From Oceanobacillus sp. J11TS1 (GTDB lineage: Bacteria > Bacillota > Bacilli > Bacillales > Amphibacillaceae): a stretch of DNA of 37,296 nucleotides. Of this stretch, positions 7,991 through 16,273 are shown piece by piece. The notes beneath the pieces are model-generated. The model searched no databases, was not told the DNA's origin, and worked only from the letters and a program-made list of their open reading frames with translations. Every line of letters starts with the position of its first letter. The first letter of the stretch is position 1. The stretch covers positions 1-37,296 of the forward strand of contig NZ_BORO01000033.1 in the NCBI RefSeq assembly GCF_018333215.1. The letters are read 5' to 3'. Position numbers and translations under genes: made by a program.

Positions 7991-8062
7991 TTTCAATATG
8001 AATAAAAACTATGTATCTAGCATAAACGTATTCTCTCGTTTCCACAAGCGTTTCGACAAAAT

Positions 8063-8175
8063 GTTTACATGTTTATTTTCTTGTGTACATTTACCAACAC
8101 TGCAATGCCAACGCCTACACGTTATTGTTTACAAGTTTACTTTATTGTTTACTTTTGTACACATTTATCGTTTAC
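8063..8175. repeat. GTTTAC iterons, putative parC centromere
   Basis: GTTTAC occurs at 8063, 8127, 8135, 8147 and 8170, with variants GTGTAC at 8083 and GTACAC at 8157; several are embedded in TTGTTTACAAG or TGTTTACATG. Spacings of 20 bp (8063-8083, 8127-8147) and 23 bp (8147-8170) place several copies about two helical turns apart. A ParR that binds direct repeats upstream of its own operon is the usual arrangement, so this is the best parC candidate. No gene occupies 7893-8312. Confidence 0.6.
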
Positions 8176-8266
8176 ATGCACACATTTATAAAATCGATAT
8201 TTTCTGCACCAATTTTCTCTTTTTATTTAAGTCCTCACCGCCAAAATCGATGCTAAAAAAATAATA

Positions 8267-8310
8267 AAAGAAGCAGGATTTTAGTCATTGTGCTAAAATC
8301 CCGCTTCTTT
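8267..8310 (-). terminator. Terminator of the GNAT gene
   Basis: An 18-bp stem with one mismatch (AAAGAAGCAGGATTTTAG against 8293-8310) and an 8-base loop. On the minus strand it is followed by a T-rich tail. Confidence 0.85.
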
Positions 8311-8312
8311 AG

Positions 8313-8792
8313 TTACTGTAAATCTTTTATATACCATCGATCCATTGCCGAGTGATTACTGCCCTCTAATGGAGCATCTAAACGTTCGAATCCATATTTT
8401 TCATATAATTTACTTGCTGCTTCAAGTTCATGCCTTGTTTCTAAATAACACCGCTTAAAATGCACAGAAGCATAGCTGAGAGCAGTTTTCATTAATTCAT
8501 TAGCTAAACCCTTCCCAAGCGCTTTAGGAGCCAAATAAAGCTTCTGTAATTCACAAATTTCTTTTTCTTGATCATACATTCCTATCCCTATTCCGCCAAC
8601 GACTTCACTATCTAATTCAATTACCCAATATTTATCTAAAGGGCGTGCTGTATAATGGGCAGTAAGGGCACTTAATTGTGGATCTGTATATGCCGTACCT
8701 TCTTGGTCTAAACCATGCGTTTCTAAAGAATGCTTGATAATAGACTCCATGATAACATCATCTTGTTCTTTTATTCCCCTAATTTTTATCAT
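8313..8792 (-). CDS. GNAT-family N-acetyltransferase
   Basis: A 159-residue single-domain acetyltransferase. The acetyl-CoA pyrophosphate loop is visible as KALGKGLANELM (about 90-101) after the beta-4 strand LQKLYLAP, and the C-terminal KLYEKYGFERL (about 128-138) is the usual motif B helix and strand. The substrate cannot be read from sequence; small-molecule amines or a protein N-terminus are both possible. A GGGGAGAG ribosome site precedes the ATG. It has its own terminator and is probably monocistronic, although rlmN lies upstream on the same strand. Confidence 0.85.
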   Translation of the reverse strand: MIKIRGIKEQDDVIMESIIKHSLETHGLDQEGTAYTDPQLSALTAHYTARPLDKYWVIELDSEVVGGIGIGMYDQEKEICELQKLYLAPKALGKGLANELMKTALSYASVHFKRCYLETRHELEAASKLYEKYGFERLDAPLEGSNHSAMDRWYIKDLQ

Positions 8793-8855
8793 TGTCTCTC
8801 CCCTCCCCCTACCATATCAAAGCGATTCTTTCCTTCTATCCTCTAATTCCAAAAA

Positions 8856-8881
8856 GAAGCTTACTCTAGTGAGAAAGCTTC
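8856..8881 (-). terminator. Terminator of rlmN
   Basis: GAAGCTT-x-CTC / GAG-x-AAGCTTC hairpin with a 4-base loop. Read on the minus strand it is followed by TTTTT. Confidence 0.8.
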
Positions 8882-8909
8882 CATCCTTTATCTTACCTGT
8901 AAACGTGCA

Positions 8910-9977
8910 TTAAACTGCTTTTGTCTTTTTAATTTGCTTACTGCGTAATTGACCGCATGCTGCGTCTATATCCGCACCATTTTCCCAACGAACACCACAA
9001 TGGATTCCTTCCGCTTTTAACGTTTCATAGAAGGCTTGGATATTCTCAGAGCTGCTTCGGCGATATTCAATATGTTCATCTACCGTATTATACGGGATCA
9101 AGTTCACATAAGCTAAATGACGGTGATTTCCAATCAATTTAGCTAACTGACGCGCTTCTTCCTGATGATCATTGACGTCATGAAGCATAATATATTCGTA
9201 CGTAATACGACGATTCTTTTTCTCTAAATAGTAATCTACAGCTTTCATCAATTTTTCAATTGGGAATGCGCGATTAATCTTCATGATTTTCGTACGCAGC
9301 TCATTATTCGGCGCATGTAAAGAAATAGCCAAGTTCACTTGAATTGGTTCATCCGCAAAGTCATACATTTTATGGGCTAATCCACTAGTTGAAACCGTAA
9401 TGTGACGTGCACCGATATTCAAACCGCGGTCATCGTTAACAACATATAAAAAGTCCATCAAATTTTTGTAGTTATCTAATGGTTCACCGATTCCCATGAC
9501 AACAATATGACTAACACGATCTTCCTCGCCCCGGTCATCCAAATGTTTTTGTACATTCATAATCTGTTCTACGATTTCACCGCTGGAAAGGTCCCGGTTC
9601 TTTCGTAATAGTCCGCTTGCGCAAAAAGAACAGCCAATATTACATCCAACTTGTGTCGTAACACAGACAGATAAGCCATAATTAAAACGCATAAGAACTG
9701 TCTCGATGATATTACCATCTGCCAGTTTAAATAGAAATTTAATTGTCCCATCTTTTGATTCTTGGCGGATTTCTTCTTCCATTGTATGTAGTACAAAGTT
9801 TTCCTTCAAAAGATCAATTGTTGCCTGATTGACATTATTCATATCTTCAAATCGATTGATTCGATTTTTATATAACCAATTCCACACTTGGTCTGCACGG
9901 AATCGTTTTTCACCATGTTCCATTAGCCACGATTTCAATTGTTCATATGTTAATCCGTAGATAGATGAATTACTCAT
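8910..9977 (-). CDS. rlmN: 23S rRNA/tRNA adenine-C2 methyltransferase RlmN
   Basis: A radical-SAM enzyme that methylates C2 of A2503 in 23S rRNA (and A37 in some tRNAs). The cluster motif is C112-x3-C116-x2-C119 (CNIGCSFC). The catalytic Cys341 that is transiently methylated lies in DIDAACGQL near the C-terminus, and the SAM-contact motif GIGEPLDN is present. Length (355) and the IETVLMR segment match RlmN of the B. subtilis YloN type rather than Cfr. The ATG at 9977 is preferred to the TTG just before it, because GAGGG lies 8 bases upstream of it. Many Bacillaceae carry more than one RlmN-like gene, so this could be a paralogue. Confidence 0.92.
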   Translation of the reverse strand: MSNSSIYGLTYEQLKSWLMEHGEKRFRADQVWNWLYKNRINRFEDMNNVNQATIDLLKENFVLHTMEEEIRQESKDGTIKFLFKLADGNIIETVLMRFNYGLSVCVTTQVGCNIGCSFCASGLLRKNRDLSSGEIVEQIMNVQKHLDDRGEEDRVSHIVVMGIGEPLDNYKNLMDFLYVVNDDRGLNIGARHITVSTSGLAHKMYDFADEPIQVNLAISLHAPNNELRTKIMKINRAFPIEKLMKAVDYYLEKKNRRITYEYIMLHDVNDHQEEARQLAKLIGNHRHLAYVNLIPYNTVDEHIEYRRSSSENIQAFYETLKAEGIHCGVRWENGADIDAACGQLRSKQIKKTKAV

Positions 9978-10260
9978 CAATATACCCTCATTTCCATTTT
10001 TTCTACTTTCCCTATATTACTTGATTGAGACAAGGTTAGCAAATCGTATTTACATTCTTTTTATGAAACTTCCCAAGCGGATGCAAGTATGCCTATAATC
10101 AGCCGTTAGTTATTTACTGCCGTATGGTTTACTGATTTTTATAGTCCTAAACGTGAAAGTAAAATTTATTATATCCATTTATACCTGTACCTTATTTTAC
10201 AGAAGAAGAACCTCTTATTACAAAACAATATATTCTTCATTAAACCGATAAGTTTAAACA

Positions 10261-10290
10261 TTGGACTCGGTAGCAAGAAACCTTTATTAT
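10261..10290 (+). promoter_or_regulatory. Candidate sigma-A promoter of the luciferase-like gene
   Basis: TTGGAC (10261-10266), an 18-bp spacer and TATTAT (10285-10290) lie about 13 bases before the AAGGAGGG ribosome site. The rest of the 337-bp gap from rlmN (9978-10260) shows no gene or clear hairpin. Confidence 0.45.
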
Positions 10291-10314
10291 TTTCATTAAG
10301 TAAGGAGGGTTCTA

Positions 10315-11334
10315 ATGGATATTCAACCATACAAAAGATTTCAAAATATACCTTTATCCGTTCTTGATCTCGCGCCAATCATTGAAGGTGGTGACGCTAG
10401 ACAAGCTTTTCAAGAAAGTGTCCGCCTGGCGCAACATGTTGAAAAACTGGGATTTCACCGCTATTGGTTTGCAGAACACCATAATATGAAAGGAATTTCG
10501 AGCTCAGCTACCTCCCTGCTAATAGGGCATATCGCTGGACATACCAATTCCATTCGTGTAGGTTCTGGCGGCATTATGTTACCAAATCATGCTAGCCTCG
10601 TAATCGCTGAACAATTTGGTACTCTTGAGTCCCTTTACCCTGGTCGTATTGATTTAGGATTAGGCCGTGCGCCTGGCAGTGATCAGGCAACTGCATTTGC
10701 ATTACGCCGTACGCTTCATGCCGGTCCAGAAGACTTCCCAATGCAAGTAAATGAATTACAGGACTATTTTTCAACCAATCCTGTTTCCCGTGTTAAAGCG
10801 ATACCTGGGCAAGGACTGGATATTCCAATCTGGCTGCTTGGTTCCAGCGATTTCAGTGCACGCTTAGCAGCTGAAAAAGGGTTGCCATTTTCATTTGCCA
10901 GCCATTTTGCACCTGCATATACCGTTCCAGCACTAAATCTCTATCGCGACCGTTTCCAAGCCTCTGAAGCATTAGACAAGCCTTATGCGATGGTTGCTGT
11001 AAATGTCATCGCAGCTGATACAGATGAAGAGGCTGCTCGCTTAGCTACATCCCATCAGATGCAATTTTTAAATCTGCGTAAAGGCATAGAAACAAAACTA
11101 CAGCCTCCTGTTGAGAGTATGGATGCTATCTGGTCACCAGCAGAAAAAGCTGCTGTACAAGAGTCCTTAAGCCCACGAACAACCATTATTGGAAATAAAG
11201 AAACTGTTCGTAAAGGATTAGAAGCATTCCGCAAAGAAACAGATGCAGATGAGATTATAATCACATCACAAATTTACGATATTAAAGCAAGACTGTACTC
11301 CTATTCTATTGTAGGCGAATTAATGAATGAATAG
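10315..11334 (+). CDS. LLM-class flavin-dependent monooxygenase-like protein
   Basis: A 339-residue bacterial-luciferase-like TIM barrel. Hallmarks are [10 protein letters not shown] (about 48-57), [20 protein letters not shown] (about 82-101) and the [12 protein letters not shown] loop (about 109-120), which is typical of the YhbW/alkanal-monooxygenase-like subgroup that uses reduced FMN. The substrate is unknown. AAGGAGGG precedes the ATG by 5 bases. It is convergent with the P450-like gene and apparently a single transcription unit. A few members of this subgroup act on aldehydes or sulfur compounds, but nothing here fixes the function. Confidence 0.88.
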   Translation: MDIQPYKRFQNIPLSVLDLAPIIEGGDARQAFQESVRLAQHVEKLGFHRYWFAEHHNMKGISSSATSLLIGHIAGHTNSIRVGSGGIMLPNHASLVIAEQFGTLESLYPGRIDLGLGRAPGSDQATAFALRRTLHAGPEDFPMQVNELQDYFSTNPVSRVKAIPGQGLDIPIWLLGSSDFSARLAAEKGLPFSFASHFAPAYTVPALNLYRDRFQASEALDKPYAMVAVNVIAADTDEEAARLATSHQMQFLNLRKGIETKLQPPVESMDAIWSPAEKAAVQESLSPRTTIIGNKETVRKGLEAFRKETDADEIIITSQIYDIKARLYSYSIVGELMNE

Positions 11335-11343
11335 GTAATTATC

Positions 11344-11382
11344 GGGGTCCCAATTTGAAGAACGATTTCCTCTAGGGACCCC
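11344..11382. other. GC-rich hairpin between convergent genes
   Basis: GGGGTCCC (11344-11351) pairs perfectly with GGGACCCC (11375-11382) around a 23-base loop. There is no T run on either side, so it is a weak or non-canonical terminator for the luciferase-like gene and the P450-like gene. Confidence 0.45.
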
Positions 11383-11425
11383 AAATATAATCTCCCTCTT
11401 AATTTCTCAGCTGTAAAATATCTTT

Positions 11426-12658
11426 TCAATAATTCTCCCTTTCCTGATAAAACTTCAGACGCAGACCGTTTTTTAGCCTTGCAGGAATCTCCGCACTTCG
11501 GGAGTCCGGAATCTGATCCGGTACAATCCAATCCGTTCGTAACAGATACGATAAATTCACTCTCATTAACTGTACTGTTACACTCTCTTTTACAGAACCA
11601 AGCTCTTTACCCACGCCTGCTTCGGAATCAGCTGCCTTTTCTAAAAATCGATCAGGTTGAAACAATTCTGGCTGAGTCCATCTGCACGGATGATGGTTCG
11701 TCCCATATATATCAAATAATACAGTCTCGTTTTTGGGAAAGAACATTTCTTTCCAGAAGAGATGCTGTTGTGTCTTCGCAGCCGAAAAAGGCACAATAGA
11801 ATAAAAGCGGATAACTTCATAGATAAAACATTGGACATATTTCTCATCAACCTGAAGACGCGCTTTTAACTCCGGATTTTCAATAAGTGCTAATTGACTG
11901 TAGATAACCCATCTGCTAGAAGCTGCAAAAGTCCGGATAAGTAATAATAACGCATGAACCACTGTTTTAGTTGGTAAAATTTGATTTGATTTATCCTCAT
12001 ACCAAGCCAGCTTGTAAAGGATTTTATCTTCATCGATATGGATTCTGCCTGCCCTTAGCTGACGAACTATAAATACAAGCCACTTTTCTAAGTGGTTTCT
12101 GGCTTGATTCCTATTCCATTGATTGAATCCATACCTTGAAAACAATTGCACATATTGTTGAATATCCTTGGTACGTTGCTTAAGGTTATTTGCACGAATT
12201 GGAATGCCTAACCAGTTACAAATTGCAATCACCCACATCTCTTCCATTTCGGTTACAAAATGAATGGATGGTTCTATTTTCCAAGCTTCTATTCTTTCTT
12301 CCCAGCGTTGTCTGATAATCCATTCAAATTCTTTCAATTTTTCTGTATTTAATGCGTATTGCAGCCATTTATTCTCATGATAGGTATCCATATCAGCGAG
12401 ATAAAACACGCCATTTTCTTCCGTTAGCGAGCTGGAAGATAGCTCTGGAATACTTTTTTCTCGTTGAAACATTGCCCTATCTTTAACGAAGTCTGCTGCT
12501 TCTTCTCCACGCACCATTACCAGCTTTCGCCCAAACATCCGAAATTGCATTACATCTGCATGATATTCATTCATTTGCTTCGAGAAGTAAGAATAGCCTT
12601 CTCTTAAAAAATCTATTGTATGGTCTATTCCTTTATCCTTTACAATCGGTTTTACCAT
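11426..12658 (-). CDS. CYP152-like cytochrome P450 homologue lacking the heme-ligand cysteine
   Basis: A 410-residue protein that aligns along its length with the peroxide-using fatty-acid hydroxylase CypC (CYP152). The start IDHTIDFLREGY, the AAxFVKDRAMFQRE segment, the helix-K motif EVIR (281-284) and YGTNHHPCRW (318-327) all correspond. Arg242, which in CypC holds the fatty-acid carboxylate, is kept, but the following Pro is Thr. The heme-binding loop is degenerate: where CypC has HRCPGEG, this protein reads LGSVKES, putting Ser355 at the thiolate position. Its only cysteines (147, 277, 325) lie elsewhere. The frame is open on both sides of the loop, so this is not a frameshift. It is probably a catalytically altered or inactive homologue. 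A GGGGGG ribosome site precedes the ATG. Confidence 0.82.
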   Translation of the reverse strand: MVKPIVKDKGIDHTIDFLREGYSYFSKQMNEYHADVMQFRMFGRKLVMVRGEEAADFVKDRAMFQREKSIPELSSSSLTEENGVFYLADMDTYHENKWLQYALNTEKLKEFEWIIRQRWEERIEAWKIEPSIHFVTEMEEMWVIAICNWLGIPIRANNLKQRTKDIQQYVQLFSRYGFNQWNRNQARNHLEKWLVFIVRQLRAGRIHIDEDKILYKLAWYEDKSNQILPTKTVVHALLLLIRTFAASSRWVIYSQLALIENPELKARLQVDEKYVQCFIYEVIRFYSIVPFSAAKTQQHLFWKEMFFPKNETVLFDIYGTNHHPCRWTQPELFQPDRFLEKAADSEAGVGKELGSVKESVTVQLMRVNLSYLLRTDWIVPDQIPDSRSAEIPARLKNGLRLKFYQERENY

Positions 12659-12754
12659 TAATCTAACCCCCCAGTTACTTTCCTATCTTACCCGATTAGC
12701 CGGTCCTAAAAACCTATATAAATCTTAAAAACCACACAGCATCTTGAATATATA

Positions 12755-12788
12755 AACAAAGAGCACTCTAGTCTGAATGCTCTTTGTT
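12755..12788 (-). terminator. Terminator of the mrp operon
   Basis: AACAAAGAGCA (12755-12765) pairs perfectly with TGCTCTTTGTT (12778-12788). It overlaps the mrpG stop codon and is followed on the minus strand by a T/A-rich tail. Confidence 0.75.
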
Positions 12789-13205
12789 CGGTTTCTTTTC
12801 ATCTTCTATAATTACTTCGCCACTTTCACTACGCTCTTTTTTCGCCTCTTCTTGGACTTTATCCATAACTTCTTTGAGTTCATCTTCGACCGTTGTATCT
12901 GCCATTTTCACATTTGCCCGATAAGCCGCTCGTGTGATTACATGCCCCGCAACCGGTGCAGTCAGGAATACAAAGGCGATTCCGAGCAGCAGCCGAACAC
13001 TATAAAAGCCTTGATTCGTAGCAAAATAAATAAATGCTCCGACAAGGGTTAACAGAACAGCAAGCGTCGAACTCTTTGTACCTGCATGAGATCGTGTAAA
13101 AACATCCGGCAGACGAATGATTCCTATCGCACTGATTAATGCCATAATCGATCCAACAAGCATAAATAAAGCAGCAATAAACTCAATCGTCGCGTCGATA
13201 TTCAA
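12768..13205 (-). CDS. mrpG: Mrp Na+/H+ antiporter subunit G
   Basis: Small subunit of the seven-protein Mrp antiporter in the cytoplasmic membrane, with three membrane helices (about 5-30, 40-62, 66-88) and the family pattern [14 protein letters not shown] followed by [18 protein letters not shown]. The TTG at 13205 is chosen because GAGGGGG sits 7 bases upstream of it, giving 145 residues and a 23-bp overlap with mrpF. After the last helix comes a highly charged tail of about 45 residues ([20 protein letters not shown] and on) that makes the protein longer than the roughly 125-residue B. subtilis MrpG. Confidence 0.92.
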   Translation of the reverse strand: MNIDATIEFIAALFMLVGSIMALISAIGIIRLPDVFTRSHAGTKSSTLAVLLTLVGAFIYFATNQGFYSVRLLLGIAFVFLTAPVAGHVITRAAYRANVKMADTTVEDELKEVMDKVQEEAKKERSESGEVIIEDEKKPNKEHSD

Positions 13206-13467
13206 TAATAGTCCCCCTCTCAATATATTTCGAGAAGGCAATGGTACTAATAAAAGCTAAGACAGCCAAAATTAATATAACTTCTAAAAATGCTGTAGTT
13301 GTCAGTATCACCGATACGATTGCCATAGAAGATACAAGCATCACACCAATCATATCTAAAGCGACAATACGATCAGGCAGACTGGGACCAATGATAATTC
13401 GAAATACACTGATACAGATTGCTATTCCATAAATCGTTAAAGCGGTAACCAGCATTCCTTGAACCAT
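13183..13467 (-). CDS. mrpF: Mrp Na+/H+ antiporter subunit F
   Basis: A 94-residue, three-helix membrane protein with the conserved [20 protein letters not shown] segment in its first half, diagnostic of MrpF/PhaF. The ATG overlaps the mrpE stop by one base (TAATG), indicating coupled translation. In B. subtilis, MrpF has been linked to bile-salt efflux as well as to the Mrp complex; here only its complex role is supported by context. Confidence 0.95.
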   Translation of the reverse strand: MVQGMLVTALTIYGIAICISVFRIIIGPSLPDRIVALDMIGVMLVSSMAIVSVILTTTAFLEVILILAVLAFISTIAFSKYIERGTIIEYRRDD

Positions 13468-13949
13468 TAGCGCGTCACCCCCATAATCGCTTTCTCAAAA
13501 TTATCAATTGACTTTAACAACATCTCTTTGGACTCTTCCACATCCATCGCATGAATATAAAAAGCATCCCCTTCTTCTGTCACTTCTATCACAACAGAAC
13601 CTGGAGTTAATGTTAATAAAAGTGCTAGAGCAGTTATTTCCCAATCTCCTTGGAGAACTGTCTCATATTTAAACAGCCCCGGCTTAATCGTAAGCTTTGG
13701 CTTTAAAATTTGTCCAACAACCAGCTTGGAAGATAAAATAAGCTCCCTTGTAAATATAAATATAAGCTTTATTAATGCAAAAAAGCGTGCTAAATAAAAA
13801 CGTTCTCCGAAAAATCGGTGCATTAAAAAGACGATTCCGATTCCTACTAAATAACCTGCAACCAATGTTGTAAACTGTAATTCCGATTCATCACTGATCA
13901 ACGTCCATAATACAGCAATAAAAACATTTAATAAAAACTGTGCTGGCAT
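13467..13949 (-). CDS. mrpE: Mrp Na+/H+ antiporter subunit E
   Basis: A 160-residue MrpE: two N-terminal membrane helices, then a cytoplasmic domain with the conserved ALALLLTLTPGSVVIEV segment (about 106-122) and the HAMDVE pattern (about 132-137). MrpE is needed for full complex assembly and activity. GGTGGTGA precedes the ATG. Unlike the other mrp genes it is separated from its upstream neighbour, by 92 bp after mrpD. Confidence 0.94.
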   Translation of the reverse strand: MPAQFLLNVFIAVLWTLISDESELQFTTLVAGYLVGIGIVFLMHRFFGERFYLARFFALIKLIFIFTRELILSSKLVVGQILKPKLTIKPGLFKYETVLQGDWEITALALLLTLTPGSVVIEVTEEGDAFYIHAMDVEESKEMLLKSIDNFEKAIMGVTR

Positions 13950-14006
13950 TCTGCATTCACCACCTTGTTTTTAGAGAAACCTAATTAAGAGTTGCCAATT
14001 TCCTTT

Positions 14007-14036
14007 CGAGGTTGAATAATTCATCCATCGACCTCG
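14007..14036 (-). other. Hairpin in the mrpD-mrpE gap
   Basis: CGAGGT (14007-14012) pairs with ACCTCG (14031-14036), extended by two further pairs after one mismatch. It lies in the only sizeable gap (92 bp) of the mrp operon. With no T run it is not a terminator; it could mark an RNA processing or stability site. Confidence 0.35.
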
Positions 14037-14041
14037 TAAGG

Positions 14042-15523
14042 TCAATTACTCCCTAATACTGCGTCGATATAAATTTGCGGATTTAATAATGTTTCTGCTG
14101 CATCTTGAATATAAATAGCCATAGGCTCAGCGCCTAATCCTAAAGCAATCGTTCCTACAGCTAAGATGCACGTAGACACAAGCCAGCCTTTCCTTACCGG
14201 CACTTCCTCATCCTGACTAATAATGGTTTCTCCCCAAAAACTTGTCAAGAAGATACGCATTAATGAATAAAGGACAAAAATACTTGATATAAACGCAAGA
14301 GCCAATAAAACGTACGCTCCAGCCCCTACAGCTCCTTCCCCAATAAGCACCTTCCCAATAAAACCGCTTAGCGGAGGGATTCCGGCTAAAGATAGTGTTG
14401 TCAGGAAGAATAACCAGCCAAGCAACGGATGGTTTTTGATAAGTCCGCTGATATCATCCATTTTCGTTTGTCCAGATACTGCAATCATGATACCTACCAG
14501 TAAAAAGAGCAATGCTTTTATAATAATATCGTGAATCAAATAATAGATGGACCCTTCAATAGCAGCTGGTGTAGCAACAGCTAAGCCTACTAAAATAAAC
14601 CCAACTGCAATCACAACATTATAAGAGGCAACCAGCCTAAGATCCTTATATGCTACCGCTCCAATACTGCCGCCAATTAAGGTCAGTGCAGCCATAATCC
14701 CAATTAATGTGTGCGTTATTTGCTGTTCATGGTAGAACATGAGCGTAAACACACGGAACATCGCGTAAATTCCAACCTTCGTCAATAAAGCGCCAAAGAG
14801 CGCCGCAACTGGCGTAATTGGCGTGGAATATGATCCTGGCAGCCAAAAGTATAGGAATAAACCTGCTTTAAGTCCAAATACAGTCAATAGGACAACGCTG
14901 ATAACTGTCAGCGTTGGCGTTTGCCCAACCTCTGCAATACGCTCTGATATATGCGCCATATTCAGCGTTCCAATAACTCCGTACAAATAAGCAATTGCTA
15001 CAAGGAAAATCCACGAGGAGACAACATTGATGATGACATACTTAATTGATTCGCGAAGCTGCCCTTTTCTTCCTCCAAATGCAATTAACACGTAAGATGC
15101 AAGAAGCATAATTTCAAAGCATACATACAGGTTAAAGATATCCCCTGTCAGAAAGGAACCATTTACCCCTGCAATGAGAAATAGAACAAAGGAATAGTAA
15201 AAATTCTTTTCAAAGGATGGTTCAACCGAAGAAAAGGAATAGATTAAACATGCGGCTGCTACAATGCTCGCTGTCAATACAAGCAGTATAGAAAAACTGT
15301 CAGCTACAAACAAGATTCCAAATGGAGGCTCCCAGCCGCCAAAATCAAGGCGCATAATACCGTTTTGTTGAATCTGTTGTAACACGTAAACGCTTATGCC
15401 GATATTCGCGAGCAGCGTCAGTAATGAAAGTACTCGCTGCGCTTTAATATATGGTCTTAAGAAAAAAAGAATAATCCCGATTAAGACCGGAAGCATCATC
15501 GGCATAACAATGATATTATTCAT
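14042..15523 (-). CDS. mrpD: Mrp Na+/H+ antiporter subunit D
   Basis: A 493-residue polytopic protein of the proton-conducting NuoM/NuoN/MrpD family. The functionally essential glutamate and lysine known from Bacillus MrpD are present at the same positions, E137 (YVCFEIMLL) and K219 (FGLKAGLFLYFWLPGSY). About 14 membrane helices are expected. The ATG overlaps the end of mrpC by 8 bases, with GGGGG as ribosome site. Together with MrpA it is thought to form the ion-translocation channel. Confidence 0.97.
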   Translation of the reverse strand: MNNIIVMPMMLPVLIGIILFFLRPYIKAQRVLSLLTLLANIGISVYVLQQIQQNGIMRLDFGGWEPPFGILFVADSFSILLVLTASIVAAACLIYSFSSVEPSFEKNFYYSFVLFLIAGVNGSFLTGDIFNLYVCFEIMLLASYVLIAFGGRKGQLRESIKYVIINVVSSWIFLVAIAYLYGVIGTLNMAHISERIAEVGQTPTLTVISVVLLTVFGLKAGLFLYFWLPGSYSTPITPVAALFGALLTKVGIYAMFRVFTLMFYHEQQITHTLIGIMAALTLIGGSIGAVAYKDLRLVASYNVVIAVGFILVGLAVATPAAIEGSIYYLIHDIIIKALLFLLVGIMIAVSGQTKMDDISGLIKNHPLLGWLFFLTTLSLAGIPPLSGFIGKVLIGEGAVGAGAYVLLALAFISSIFVLYSLMRIFLTSFWGETIISQDEEVPVRKGWLVSTCILAVGTIALGLGAEPMAIYIQDAAETLLNPQIYIDAVLGSN

Positions 15524-15848
15524 CTGGATCCCCCCGTAACTTATCTAGTTTATCTGTCCCGAGCTCCTGGTACGTTCGATAAGCAAGAACGAGAGAAACC
15601 GCAGTTACTGCAAAACCGATAACAATAGACGTTAAAATTAATGCTTGCGGAAGCGGGTCTACTGGATTTCCTTCACCGACTATCGGCACTGTTCCCGTCT
15701 TTAATTTCGCGAGTGTCATAATTAATAGATGCCCTGCATGGGTTAAGATAGCAGTCCCTATAATGACACGAATTAAACTCTTTGACAGCAAGAGATACGT
15801 TGCTACTGTTACTAATACACCTGCCAGGATGGTTACTAACGTTTCCAT
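15516..15848 (-). CDS. mrpC: Mrp Na+/H+ antiporter subunit C
   Basis: A 110-residue NuoK-like protein with three helices and the conserved DPLPQALILTSIVIGFAVTA stretch (about 64-83). It starts 2 bases after the mrpB stop with GAGGATGAG ahead of the ATG, and overlaps mrpD. It sits at the interface of the large subunits in the Mrp complex. Confidence 0.95.
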   Translation of the reverse strand: METLVTILAGVLVTVATYLLLSKSLIRVIIGTAILTHAGHLLIMTLAKLKTGTVPIVGEGNPVDPLPQALILTSIVIGFAVTAVSLVLAYRTYQELGTDKLDKLRGDPDE

Positions 15849-15850
15849 AT

Positions 15851-16273
15851 TTACTCATCCTCACTAATACTTAATAAGATTGTTACAACAACGCCTACCA
15901 CGACTAAGGCGACGCCTCCCTCAAAAATTGTAACGGTCGTAAGTTCTGTTTTACCGAAAAACGGTATATTAAAGTAATCAAAGGCCTGCGTCAGAAAATT
16001 TTCTCCGAACACTAATGCCCCGAATCCTGTACCCACAGATAATAACGCTCCAAAAGCAGCTACTAACTTAAAGTCTATCGGTAATCCTTTTTGAATGGTT
16101 TCAATATCAAATACAATAAATAGTAATACCAACGCGGAAGCAAGAACCAGTCCACCGCTAAATCCTCCGCCTGGACTATTATGACCTGCAAAGAATAAAT
16201 ATACTGCGAGAGTGAGGATGATAAAGAAAACCAGCTTTGTCACTGTACGAAGAATGACATTATTTATCTTCAA
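15851..16273 (-). CDS. mrpB: Mrp Na+/H+ antiporter subunit B
   Basis: A four-helix membrane protein with the signature FFAGHNSPGGGFSGGLV in the first third. An upstream GTG at 16282 lies only one base from the AAGGAG ribosome site, so the TTG at 16273, 10 bases from it, is the more likely start (140 residues). This overlaps mrpA by 14 bases. The protein completes the Mrp core with the MrpB-like C-terminal domain of MrpA. Confidence 0.94.
   Translation of the reverse strand: MKINNVILRTVTKLVFFIILTLAVYLFFAGHNSPGGGFSGGLVLASALVLLFIVFDIETIQKGLPIDFKLVAAFGALLSVGTGFGALVFGENFLTQAFDYFNIPFFGKTELTTVTIFEGGVALVVVGVVVTILLSISEDE

Noticed and set aside
8063-8175. CRISPR array
   Set aside because: The repeat is only 6-11 bases with uneven spacing and there are no spacers of constant length or cas genes.
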